Source of the DNA: CAYLLN01 sp036496265
Lineage (GTDB): Bacteria; Planctomycetota; Planctomycetia; Pirellulales; Pirellulaceae
Length of the DNA stretch: 17,535 nucleotides
Assembly: GCA_036496265.1 (NCBI GenBank)
Contig: DASXLL010000100.1
Span: 1-17,535, forward strand
Reading direction: 5' to 3'
In this document: in pieces, positions 1 to 6,346 of the stretch
How the letters are laid out: every line of letters begins with the position of its first letter
Position numbering within the stretch: position 1 is the first letter of the stretch
Position numbers and translations under genes: made by a program
Notes under the pieces: generated by a model
Databases searched by the model: none
Told to the model about the DNA's origin: nothing
Seen by the model: only the letters and a program-made list of their open reading frames with translations

Positions 1-258
1 TGCGTTCGCCGCCGGAACCGTTCCGCCCTGATTGAACATATTCGGCGAACCAGCGCTAAACTGGCTGCCGGTGCCCTGCGAATACGAGCCATACGGCCCT
101 GACCGATACGAGTTGTAATAGCGACCGCTCGGCGTCGGAAACATCGTCGTGTCTTTTTGTTGACTCCACGCGCGATCGACAAAAACTGTCGCCGTCAACA
201 GCAACGCAACAGCCACGACTGCCGGGGTAAACAAGCTCATCGCTAAAAAACTTTTCAT
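1..258 (-). CDS. Secreted Gly/Ser/Tyr-rich protein of unknown function (5' part only)
   Basis: The gene runs off the left edge; 86 codons are visible. The ATG (256-258) sits 7 bases behind AGGAGG within a perfect Shine-Dalgarno sequence AGGAGGTGA, which fixes the start. Residues 1-32 form a signal peptide: K2, a hydrophobic run TPAVVAVALLLTATVFV, then a likely cleavage near AWS-QQ. The mature part is low in hydrophobic residues and rich in Ser, Gly, Tyr and Pro (GRYYNSYRSGPYGSY), with no catalytic motif. I do not recognise the family. It faces away from the cysteine-rich lipoprotein gene, so the two genes share the 285-base spacer 259-543. Export is well supported; a role is not. Confidence 0.75.
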   Translation of the reverse strand, partial: MKSFLAMSLFTPAVVAVALLLTATVFVDRAWSQQKDTTMFPTPSGRYYNSYRSGPYGSYSQGTGSQFSAGSPNMFNQGGTVPAANA

Positions 259-262
259 GGGC

Positions 263-271
263 TCACCTCCT
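263..271 (-). promoter_or_regulatory. Ribosome binding site of the left-edge gene
   Basis: TCACCTCCT on the plus strand reads AGGAGGTGA on the coding strand, a full anti-16S match, with seven bases between AGGAGG and ATG. It is by far the strongest ribosome binding site in the window; most other genes here have weak ones or none. It suggests an abundant product. Confidence 0.8.
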
Positions 272-543
272 ACCTAACAGGTCACGCCACATTTCAAGAG
301 CAATCGCCGCGCCGGTGTCATTCTAGTGCTTTCCGCGGCCGCACCGCCAGTTCTCGGCCAGCGGGAGGCGTCAGCCCCCCGGTAATTCTGCCGTACTGGG
401 ATCCTCACAACCCCCAACTCGCCTCGGCTGTTGCTTCCCGCACCACTATTGCCGCCTCGTCAATCCTTAACGTCCGCATCGCTTTTACCAGTTAGCTAAA
501 GATTGCCGGCATACCGCTCCGATGCTTCTGAATACGTGCTTCC

Positions 544-1086
544 ATGGCCCCACGACGCTACCTAATTCTGACCGCACTTGCCGCCAGCTTGCTGGCCCCC
601 GGCTGCTGCTGCCCGCAGCTCTCCGGCCGCTATTGCAACCCCTGCTGCTGTCAGTCGCGGGCCGACCTCTGCTGCTGCCCGTTATGCGTCGCCACTCGCT
701 GTCAAATGACAGCATGTTGCCCGTCGCCAGCCTGTCTGCCGCCCGAATGTCAGCCGCAAACATGCCCTCCAGCTGAAGATCCCTGCCCAATCGCGGCCGA
801 CTCCAGCCAGTTAGCTAGCTGTCCCAATTCGGCCGACTGCCCCGATCCCTGCGGTAAATCCTCGCACTGCGGCTGGCTTCGCACGTGGTTTGCCCGCCAG
901 CGGAACGGCGTTCCTTCGCAGCAGCATCCCGATTATTACAGCCCACCCGCCAAATTCCATCCGATTCCCACCCGCCCCGCCTTTGAACCGCTGCCCAGCT
1001 ATCCGCCGCTTCTGCCAGCAGACCCCGGCCTGAACAATCCGCTACGGGCATCGACCGACCGCAGTGACCGTCCGAGCGTCCGCTAG
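544..1086 (+). CDS. Cysteine-rich lipoprotein, unknown function
   Basis: The product has 180 residues. It starts with an Arg-containing n-region and a hydrophobic stretch (YLILTALAASLLAPG) ending in a lipobox-like LAPGC, so Cys21 would be lipidated. The lipobox is slightly off consensus, with Ala rather than Leu at -3. Residues 21-109 hold 22 cysteines, including three CCC triplets (21-23, 34-36, 43-45) and later C-x4-C and C-x5-C spacings, mixed with Pro and Gln. Residues 110-180 are Cys-free and Pro-rich. No known domain is recognised. The cysteines could make disulfides in the periplasm or bind metal. No clear ribosome binding site precedes the ATG. Overlapping frames at 485-790 (minus) and 522-776 (plus) are open too, but only this frame gives a signal sequence with lipobox. 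Confidence 0.65.
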   Translation: MAPRRYLILTALAASLLAPGCCCPQLSGRYCNPCCCQSRADLCCCPLCVATRCQMTACCPSPACLPPECQPQTCPPAEDPCPIAADSSQLASCPNSADCPDPCGKSSHCGWLRTWFARQRNGVPSQQHPDYYSPPAKFHPIPTRPAFEPLPSYPPLLPADPGLNNPLRASTDRSDRPSVR

Positions 1087-1315
1087 GATCGCTTCTTCTT
1101 GCCAATTGGCCGCCCCGGCAAATTTTCCTTAAGTCGCCGCCAGTGAGAAGTTAGGTGGAATCTTCCGCCGCCGCTCCGGGCCATGAAGCCCCCCGCCTGC
1201 ACGGGCCGATGCTACACCAGTCTGCCCCATTTTGACGCGCCCCCGGCTCAACTCCCGCTGCTGCCGGAACGCGCGGTCAACAATCGCCTATCGCCCAGGA
1301 TCGGACGATTTTTCC

Positions 1316-2686
1316 ATGCCCCAGCTCTGTTCGCGCCTTGAAGTTCGCGCGATGGGCCTTTGGCCATCCTTCCTCGCTCTGGCGATGTTGCCAGGCGCGA
1401 TTCGCGCCTCCGAGCTGCGCAATTCGCCGATCGTTAAGGCGGTCCAAGACAACGAGTCGGCCGTCGTCAATATTCACGGCCGCAAGACCGTCCCGGCGAC
1501 GAACGCTTCCTATAGCGGTGGCGAGGCCACGCGGCAAGTCAATGGCATGGGCACGGGCGTCATCATCGACACTCGCGGCTACATCCTGACCAACTATCAC
1601 GTCGTCGAAGGCGTGACCAACATCCAAGTTTCGCTTTCCGACAGCAAGGGCACGACGGCCCGCCTCATCGCTCACGATCCCAAAACCGACCTCGCGGTCA
1701 TCAAGATCGAAAGCAAAGAGCCGCTCACCGTCATTCAACTCGGCACCTCCTGCGACCTGATGAAAGGCGAGCCGGTCATCGCCATCGGCAACGCTTACGG
1801 CTACGAGCACACGGTCACCCGCGGCATCATCAGCGCGCTGCATCGCAATGTGCAAGTCAGCGACGAGCAGAAATACAACGACCTCATTCAAAGCGACGCC
1901 AGCATCAACCCCGGCAACTCCGGCGGCCCGCTGCTCAATATCGACGGCCAGACGATCGGCATCAACGTCGCCGTCCGCGTCGGCGCGCAAGGCATCGGCT
2001 TCGCCATTCCCATCGACGAAGCCCTCGAAATCGCCGCCCGCCTGATGAGCACCGAGCAGCGCGAGCAAATCTCGCACGGCATCGTGGGTAAAACCCGCTG
2101 CGAGCCCGGCCATCGCGAATTCGTCGTCACCAACATCCGCCCCGAAACGCCCGCCGGCAAAGCGGGCCTCAAAACGGGCGACGTGGTCACCGCCATCGGC
2201 TCGCGCAAAATCGAATCGGCCCTCGATGTCGAGCTCGCCCTGCTCGGCACGCGCCCCGGCAACGAAATTGAGCTCACCGCGACGCGCGACAGCCTGGAAG
2301 TCGTCACCAAAGTCGCCGTAACTCAGCTCTCGCGGACGAATCCTCGCTCGGCCCTCGCCGACCGCTCCTGGAGCGTCATCGGCCTCAAACTCACCGTGAC
2401 CGACCCTGTCGATTTCAAAACCCTCAGCACCAAGTATCGCGGCGGCCTCACCGTCCTCGACGTTCGCCCCGGCAGCCCCGCCGCTCAACAAGGCATCCGC
2501 CGCGGCGACGTCCTCGTCGGCATGCACATCTGGGAAACCATCTCCCTCGAAAACATCGCCTACATCCTCGAGCGCGACGACCTCAACAAGCTCGACTCCA
2601 TCGTCTTCTACCTCATCCGCGGCACCGACACCCTCTACGGCCACATGCGCATCGCCAGCGAGCGCTCCGCCTCGGTCCCCCGGTAA
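1316..2686 (+). CDS. HtrA/DegP-family serine protease with two PDZ domains
   Basis: This is a periplasmic ATP-independent protease/chaperone of the trypsin-like HtrA family that degrades damaged envelope proteins. Numbered from the ATG at 1316 (456 residues), the catalytic triad is His95 (TNYHVVEG), Asp125 (KTDLAVIKI) and Ser192 (NPGNSGGPL). The protease domain spans about 30-245. PDZ1 is at about 255-350 (NIRPETPAGKAGLKTGDVV) and PDZ2 at about 364-450 (VRPGSPAAQQGIRRGDVL). A signal peptide (MGLWPSFLALAMLPGAIRAS) begins at a further in-frame ATG at 1352, which may be the true start. The frame is open back to a TTG at 1232, but that would bury the signal peptide. No good ribosome binding site distinguishes the starts. 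Three hairpins follow the stop. Confidence 0.93.
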   Translation: MPQLCSRLEVRAMGLWPSFLALAMLPGAIRASELRNSPIVKAVQDNESAVVNIHGRKTVPATNASYSGGEATRQVNGMGTGVIIDTRGYILTNYHVVEGVTNIQVSLSDSKGTTARLIAHDPKTDLAVIKIESKEPLTVIQLGTSCDLMKGEPVIAIGNAYGYEHTVTRGIISALHRNVQVSDEQKYNDLIQSDASINPGNSGGPLLNIDGQTIGINVAVRVGAQGIGFAIPIDEALEIAARLMSTEQREQISHGIVGKTRCEPGHREFVVTNIRPETPAGKAGLKTGDVVTAIGSRKIESALDVELALLGTRPGNEIELTATRDSLEVVTKVAVTQLSRTNPRSALADRSWSVIGLKLTVTDPVDFKTLSTKYRGGLTVLDVRPGSPAAQQGIRRGDVLVGMHIWETISLENIAYILERDDLNKLDSIVFYLIRGTDTLYGHMRIASERSASVPR

Positions 2687-2703
2687 CTCTGCTTTCATCG
2701 TAG

Positions 2704-2737
2704 GTCCCGCCGGCCCGGCGGGACTCCCGGTGAGTCC
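2704..2737. repeat. Two overlapping, mutually exclusive hairpins downstream of the HtrA gene
   Basis: The first dyad pairs GTCCCGCCGG (2704-2713) with CCGGCGGGAC (2715-2724) around one central base, a 10-bp palindrome. The second pairs GGACTC (2721-2726) with GAGTCC (2732-2737). They share GGAC at 2721-2724, so only one can form at a time. They lie 17 bases after the HtrA stop and immediately before a third hairpin that looks like a terminator. This could be a mobile palindromic unit or part of a composite transcription end. Confidence 0.6.
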
Positions 2738-2741
2738 GTAG

Positions 2742-2764
2742 GTTATGCTTCAGCATAACTTTTT
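2742..2764 (+). terminator. Rho-independent terminator of the HtrA gene
   Basis: GTTATGC (2742-2748) pairs with GCATAAC (2753-2759) across the tetraloop TTCA, followed directly by five T (2760-2764). The T tract is on the plus strand, so it ends HtrA transcription before it enters the convergent gene, whose stop is at 2813. The stem is short and not GC-rich, but its form is classical. Confidence 0.7.
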
Positions 2765-2812
2765 CGCACCATAACCAATGGGCGGGCGAAAACGCGCCAA
2801 GCCGACCTCCGC

Positions 2813-3673
2813 CTAAAACCGACCCTGAATCCCGCCCAAGAACGACCCCTTCAGATCAATCTGTGGTCGCGACTCCGCTCCCTGGCTTGTCCAGTCGATC
2901 GTCCCTCGGAAATCGCCCTGCACAAAAAAGCCCAGTTGGGGCACCGTTGCTCCCGGCTTGTCGACTAGCTTCAGCACGTAGCGGGCATTCACAGTCCCTC
3001 CAACGGCGAACTGTACCGGCGGCCCGATCGATTTGAAGTCGAACACGGGACTTGCACCCCACTGAAAGCCAAATGACATTGGCGCAACCGGGTCCAATTC
3101 CAACACGCCGACTTTTTTGACCGGCTTCGGCACTGCGCCCAGAATCGCTCCGCGGAAGGGAAATGTCGGCGGCAGATGATCCAACAGCCGCATGATCTCC
3201 AGAAAGCTGGCCGTCGCCGGATCCACCGGATCGTTCCGCACGGGAGCAGTCGTGAGGAAGGTTATCGTTTGGCCGGCCGGCGTCAGCGCCGGAATCCTGG
3301 CGAACGAATCGGGAGGCAGGAAAAACGGCGTCACTAGCGGCGGCGTTAGCGGGGGCAACGTCAATGGCGGAATCAGCCGTGGCGGCTGAATCCCCAGCCG
3401 CTGGCGGCCAACACCCGATGTCTGCTGAGGCGCCAGGACCAGCGTCAGCGGTAACTGCTCTTCCTCGAACAGCTTCGCCATCGTCAACGGCCCGACGATT
3501 CCATCGGCCTGCAGTTGGTTCGCCTTCTGAAATTCCACCACCCGCGCGTGCGTCAGCGGCCCAAAAATGCCATCCACGCTCAGCGGCGTCAGCCGGCGTA
3601 TGTGGAAGTTCAACACATCCTGCACCGCCCGCACATCCGCCCCCTGGATGCCTTGTTTGATCAACCGGCCCAT
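2813..3673 (-). CDS. Peptidoglycan-binding (PG_binding_1) domain protein without a signal peptide
   Basis: The product has 286 residues. The start at 3673 is set by AGAGGAGG seven bases upstream (3681-3688); the frame is open further upstream to 3736 but has no better signal there. Residues 5-70 are a PG_binding_1 domain: GADVRAVQDVLN, then VDGIFGPLTHARVVEFQKAN and ADGIVGPLTMAKLF, the typical D-G-x-x-G-P-x-T repeats. Residues about 97-130 are a Pro-rich linker. The C-terminal ~120 residues have alternating hydrophobic/Gly strands and end in Phe; I do not recognise this part. No enzyme motif is visible. Neither start gives a signal peptide, which is odd for a wall-binding domain. It is convergent with the HtrA gene. 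Confidence 0.82.
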   Translation of the reverse strand: MGRLIKQGIQGADVRAVQDVLNFHIRRLTPLSVDGIFGPLTHARVVEFQKANQLQADGIVGPLTMAKLFEEEQLPLTLVLAPQQTSGVGRQRLGIQPPRLIPPLTLPPLTPPLVTPFFLPPDSFARIPALTPAGQTITFLTTAPVRNDPVDPATASFLEIMRLLDHLPPTFPFRGAILGAVPKPVKKVGVLELDPVAPMSFGFQWGASPVFDFKSIGPPVQFAVGGTVNARYVLKLVDKPGATVPQLGFFVQGDFRGTIDWTSQGAESRPQIDLKGSFLGGIQGRF

Positions 3674-3680
3674 GGCAATT

Positions 3681-3688
3681 CCTCCTCT
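3681..3688 (-). promoter_or_regulatory. Ribosome binding site that fixes the start of the PG-binding protein
   Basis: CCTCCTCT on the plus strand reads AGAGGAGG on the coding strand, seven bases before the ATG at 3671-3673. This decides for a 286-residue product over the longer open frame that begins at 3736. Confidence 0.75.
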
Positions 3689-3816
3689 GCTCGCAACCGA
3701 CGGCTTCTCAGAACGCCTGTTCCTCGAAGCGCACAATAACAGCTTTTGTTTCAGCGCGGTTGCGCCTAAGTGGCTCTTCCGTGAATGAGATGCCGCTTAC
3801 AGCCTATCTCAATATT

Positions 3817-3851
3817 CTCCCTCTCGCTCTGGGAAAGGGCCCGGGTGAGGG
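3817..3851. repeat. REP-like GC-rich palindromic word
   Basis: The stretch has CCCTC (3819-3823) and GAGGG (3847-3851) as outer arms with a CTCTGGGAAAGGGCCCGGG core between them. It resembles a family of spacer palindromes (CCCTCTCC...GGGTGAGGG) that, from memory, recurs in many bacterial genomes. Only one copy is in this window, so repetition cannot be shown here. Confidence 0.45.
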
Positions 3852-3892
3852 ATACGCTCTTACGTCTAGCCAGCACGCTTCGCGAGGACATG

Positions 3893-3942
3893 CGCTAGCG
3901 GCCGGTTCCCAATCCCATCAGCCGGCACTCGCTAGCGTCCGG
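3893..3942. repeat. 13-base direct repeat with a CGCTAGCG palindrome
   Basis: CGCTAGCGGCCGG (3893-3905) and CGCTAGCGTCCGG (3930-3942) differ at one base. Each contains the self-complementary octamer CGCTAGCG. The copies are 37 bases apart, in the spacer upstream of the membrane protein gene. This could be a small repeat element or paired binding sites. Confidence 0.45.
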
Positions 3943-4026
3943 CTTTGTCACTTTGCCCTCTTTGCCCCCCTTCGCGGCACCCACAGCGACCTGACAATCG
4001 TCTGAATCTCCTATGATGAGGCAGCC

Positions 4027-4827
4027 ATGCCTGCCTCATCATTGGCTATTGCCTTTCTCAATCTCGTTGTTGCTTTAGCGTTCAACGCGGTGGCATGGGG
4101 GCGCGAAGGGGCGCACCCGGCGACGGGTCTTGTCTGCATTTTCTGCATCTTCAACGGGATCTTGTACGCCCAAGCTACGGTGCTCGGCACTCTGGCCGCG
4201 CTTTCTCCCCGACGCGGCATCATCGGCTTACTTATTGTCAGCGTCTACGCGGCGAGTTTTGGCTATACGTTGCTCGGCGTCCACATAGCACTCTCATTTA
4301 ATCCCAGCGGTGTTCCGTCCGTCGGAATCTATTTTGCGCTCCTATCCATCGCCATGTTAGTTGTGCTGTGGTTATCGCGCCTCCTGTTTGGCTGGCGAAT
4401 CGCCACGCGCACAGAACAACAACCCCGGCAATTTCAACTGTCCGATCTGCTCGAACTCACGATGATCTGCGCCGTGTGGATGGGCTTGAGCATCGCGCTG
4501 GACAACGATGGCATGCACAGCCGAACGTTCGTCTTAGTCTTCATCAAATTCATTGCCCAATTCGTCCTCCTCGGCTTGCCCGCGCTGTTCGCGACCCTTG
4601 CCGAAACGCCGCCCCGCGGTCGCATCCTCGCAGCGCTTGCTGTGTGGTACGTCGTAATCGATTTCTGCCTCTACATGATTCCGATTCACGACGGCGACTT
4701 CATTCCCTATTTGCTGCGCCAGCTGCCATATCACGCCGAATCTTCCTTGGCGTTTTTAGCAACGATTACCGCCAGCGGACGGCTCCTGCGACGCATCGGC
4801 TACCGCTGGCGCCTGGCAGTTGCCTGA
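4027..4827 (+). CDS. Integral membrane protein, unknown function, planctomycete QFxLxDLL type
   Basis: The product has 266 residues with about eight hydrophobic segments, near 4-24, 34-58, 64-90, 99-121, 140-158, 167-190, 200-220 and 239-250. The cytoplasmic-looking link before segment 5 is RTEQQPRQFQLSDLLELT (QFQLSDLL at 135-142). This resembles the QFSLRDLL-type motif that precedes helices in many planctomycete membrane proteins of unknown role; that resemblance is from memory. No enzymatic residues stand out. The ATG at 4027 follows a weak AGG (4019-4021); the nearby ATGs at 4013 and 4016 are in other frames. The gene stands alone between two spacers. Confidence 0.75.
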   Translation: MPASSLAIAFLNLVVALAFNAVAWGREGAHPATGLVCIFCIFNGILYAQATVLGTLAALSPRRGIIGLLIVSVYAASFGYTLLGVHIALSFNPSGVPSVGIYFALLSIAMLVVLWLSRLLFGWRIATRTEQQPRQFQLSDLLELTMICAVWMGLSIALDNDGMHSRTFVLVFIKFIAQFVLLGLPALFATLAETPPRGRILAALAVWYVVIDFCLYMIPIHDGDFIPYLLRQLPYHAESSLAFLATITASGRLLRRIGYRWRLAVA

Positions 4828-5012
4828 CAAGGCCAGAGCAGACAGACCCTTATCTATTCTCTCTCCCTCTCTCTGCCCCCTGCGCTCTCCCGCAATCTTC
4901 CCAATCCAACCAGAATTCGGTCCGGTTTTTTGCCCCAATCGCGATGGACCTTTGGAGGAGATCAAAACTGCGCAAGCTTCAAAGACACCGACGCTGCCAA
5001 GCCATTCGCAGC

Positions 5013-5036
5013 GCTAATATCGCAACTAATATTAGC
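5013..5036. repeat. AT-rich inverted repeat
   Basis: GCTAATAT (5013-5020) pairs with ATATTAGC (5029-5036) around an 8-base loop. The right half is part of AATATTAGCCC, which recurs near 5128-5138. There is no T tract for termination. It could be a protein binding dyad or a structured RNA element; its function is unknown. Confidence 0.5.
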
Positions 5037-5147
5037 CCTGCCGCGCGAATATTACTTGATCCAACCTCCAGCCGTTCAACACCTTGCGACCTATTCCGTC
5101 TCCGCTTCCCAAAAACGTTTTATCAAATATTAGCCCCCAACCCGCTT

Positions 5148-5175
5148 CCTCAAGCCTCAAGCCTTCAGCCCTCGG
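5148..5175. repeat. Heptamer tandem array (CCTCAAG)
   Basis: Four consecutive 7-base words: CCTCAAG, CCTCAAG, CCTTCAG, CCCTCGG. Two are exact and two degenerate. The phasing is strict with no indel. The form resembles the short tandemly repeated heptamers known from cyanobacterial spacers. Confidence 0.6.
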
Positions 5176-5300
5176 CCTCTCCTCAACTTGAGCGCCCTGC
5201 CAATCCAGCCCCAACTCACAACCCCACCGCCCCCAACAACTTACAACCCGGACAGAAGCCCGTCGTAATGAAAAAACTTCCAACTTTAGCGCCTTCCCCC

Positions 5301-5335
5301 AACTTTGAACCTTGAACTTTGAACCTGGAACTCAT
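5301..5335. repeat. Heptamer tandem array (AACTTTG/AACCTTG)
   Basis: Five consecutive 7-base words: AACTTTG, AACCTTG, AACTTTG, AACCTGG, AACTCAT. The first two are repeated by the next two with one change, so it is also a 14-base tandem duplication. It lies about 75 bases before the hydrolase gene. Confidence 0.7.
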
Positions 5336-5409
5336 CATCCGCCGTTGACCTCACTTGGTCCTTTGAATACCGTCCGCACCGCAATCCTCATTCTGCCCAT
5401 TCCGCGCCC

Positions 5410-6285
5410 ATGCAGCGTCAGCCGCGACTACTATCGTGCCTGCTCCTTTTGGCCGCCGCCCCTGGCTGCGCCGTCCTCGGTCCCTATTCGCCGACTGCAA
5501 AACTTGAAAGCCGCGGCATTTTTCAGCCGTCCAAATACCCCAAAGGCGAATGGGCCCAAACCGATGTGCTCGTTCAAGACGCTCATTTTGCTGCCGCCGA
5601 CGGCACCAAGCTCCACGGCTGGTATGTCCCCCACGATCAACCCAAAGGCCACGCCCTTTTGCTCCACGGCAACTCGGGTAACGTAACCCTATTGTCGCAA
5701 ACGCTCCGCACGCTCAATCGCCGACACAACCTCGCCGTCCTCGCCCTCGACTACCGCGGCTTCGGCAAAAGCGAAGGCGCTCCCACCGAAGCCGGCCTTT
5801 ATCAGGATGCCCGCGCCGCTCGCGCCTGGTTCGCTGAAACCGCCCACATCGCCGAAACCGACGTGATTTTGATGGGCGTCTCCGTCGGCGGCGCCGTCGC
5901 CGTCAATCTCGCCGCCAGCGACGGTGCCCGCGGCCTCGTCCTCGCCAGCACCTTCACTTCCCTGCCCGCCGCCGCCCAGCATCATCAACCTTGGCTGCCG
6001 ATGAATCTGCTGCTCAGCACGCGCATGGATTCACTCAGCAAAATCCCAGACTATCACGGTCCCGTACTGATCGTTCACGGCGACGCCGACGAAGTCGTGC
6101 CCTACGCGCAAGGCAAAACACTGTTCGAAGCCGCCAACGAGCCCAAAAAACTCATCACCGCCAAAGGCACCAAGCACAACGACCCCCTCCCCGAAGACTA
6201 CCGCGTCGCCCTCGACGAATTCGTCGCCCACCTTCCACCCCTCGGCTCCTCCAAACCCAAACTGGCCTCAATCCACATCGAATAA
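5410..6285 (+). CDS. Alpha/beta-hydrolase lipoprotein (BEM46/ABHD13-like)
   Basis: The product is a 291-residue putative serine esterase or peptidase-like hydrolase anchored to a membrane. Residues 1-20 are a lipoprotein signal (LLSCLLLLAAAPGC), lipidated at Cys20. The fold signature is clear: LLLHGNSGN (oxyanion strand, 83-91), LDYRGFGKSEG (113-123), nucleophile elbow GVSVGG with Ser158, acid Asp227 (HGDADEVVP) and His256 (GTKHND). This order and spacing match the BEM46/ABHD13/ABHD17 group of alpha/beta hydrolases; the substrate cannot be inferred. The lipobox APGC is the same as in the cysteine-rich protein at 544-1086. There is no ribosome binding site of note. The gene lies upstream of and co-directional with the phospholipase C-like gene, 61 bases apart. 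Confidence 0.9.
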   Translation: MQRQPRLLSCLLLLAAAPGCAVLGPYSPTAKLESRGIFQPSKYPKGEWAQTDVLVQDAHFAAADGTKLHGWYVPHDQPKGHALLLHGNSGNVTLLSQTLRTLNRRHNLAVLALDYRGFGKSEGAPTEAGLYQDARAARAWFAETAHIAETDVILMGVSVGGAVAVNLAASDGARGLVLASTFTSLPAAAQHHQPWLPMNLLLSTRMDSLSKIPDYHGPVLIVHGDADEVVPYAQGKTLFEAANEPKKLITAKGTKHNDPLPEDYRVALDEFVAHLPPLGSSKPKLASIHIE

Positions 6286-6304
6286 CCAACCGCTGACCTC
6301 TATC

Positions 6305-6346
6305 TTCATAATTCATCATTCATAATTCTGCGTTCTCACTTCCTCC
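6305..6346. repeat. Six phased TTC-heptamers running into a start codon
   Basis: Six consecutive 7-base words all begin with TTC: TTCATAA, TTCATCA, TTCATAA, TTCTGCG, TTCTCAC, TTCCTCC. The last ends one base before the ATG at 6347. The array fills the place where a ribosome binding site would be, and none is visible there. Confidence 0.7.

Larger units (their letters stand above)
3674..4026. other. Gene-free spacer between two divergent genes
   Basis: 353 bases hold the start regions of the PG-binding gene (minus) and the membrane-protein gene (plus). I see a GC-rich hairpin word (3817-3851) and a 13-base direct repeat (3893-3905, 3930-3942). The open frame at 3760-4005 has no recognisable protein features and looks like chance. 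No convincing sigma70 promoter pair was found on either strand. Confidence 0.5.
4828..5409. other. Gene-free stretch rich in short tandem words
   Basis: 582 bases without a convincing gene. It holds a pyrimidine tract (about 4851-4884, CTCTCTCCCTCTCTCTG), an inverted repeat (5013-5036), a second AATATTAGCCC copy near 5128-5138, a CCTCAAG heptamer array (5148-5175) and an AACYTTG heptamer array (5301-5335). The open frames crossing it (4368-5315 and 4930-5133 plus) give Pro/Ser/Arg-rich products with no ribosome binding site and are taken as chance. Confidence 0.6.

Noticed and set aside
1277..2698. 473-residue open frame on the minus strand opposite the HtrA gene
   Set aside because: It mirrors GC-rich codon bias; the translation is Asp/Ala/Gly/Val-rich with no motif, while the plus strand has a full catalytic triad and two PDZ domains.
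3760..4005. 81-residue plus-strand open frame in the spacer
   Set aside because: It is made of the REP-like and direct-repeat words, with no ribosome binding site and no protein-like pattern.
4943..4970. TTTGGAGGAGAT, a good Shine-Dalgarno-like word in the spacer
   Set aside because: No start codon follows at a usable distance in any frame.
4368..5315. 315-residue plus-strand open frame
   Set aside because: It overlaps the membrane protein in another frame and continues through repeat-rich spacer; it is Pro/Ser/Arg-rich with no ribosome binding site.
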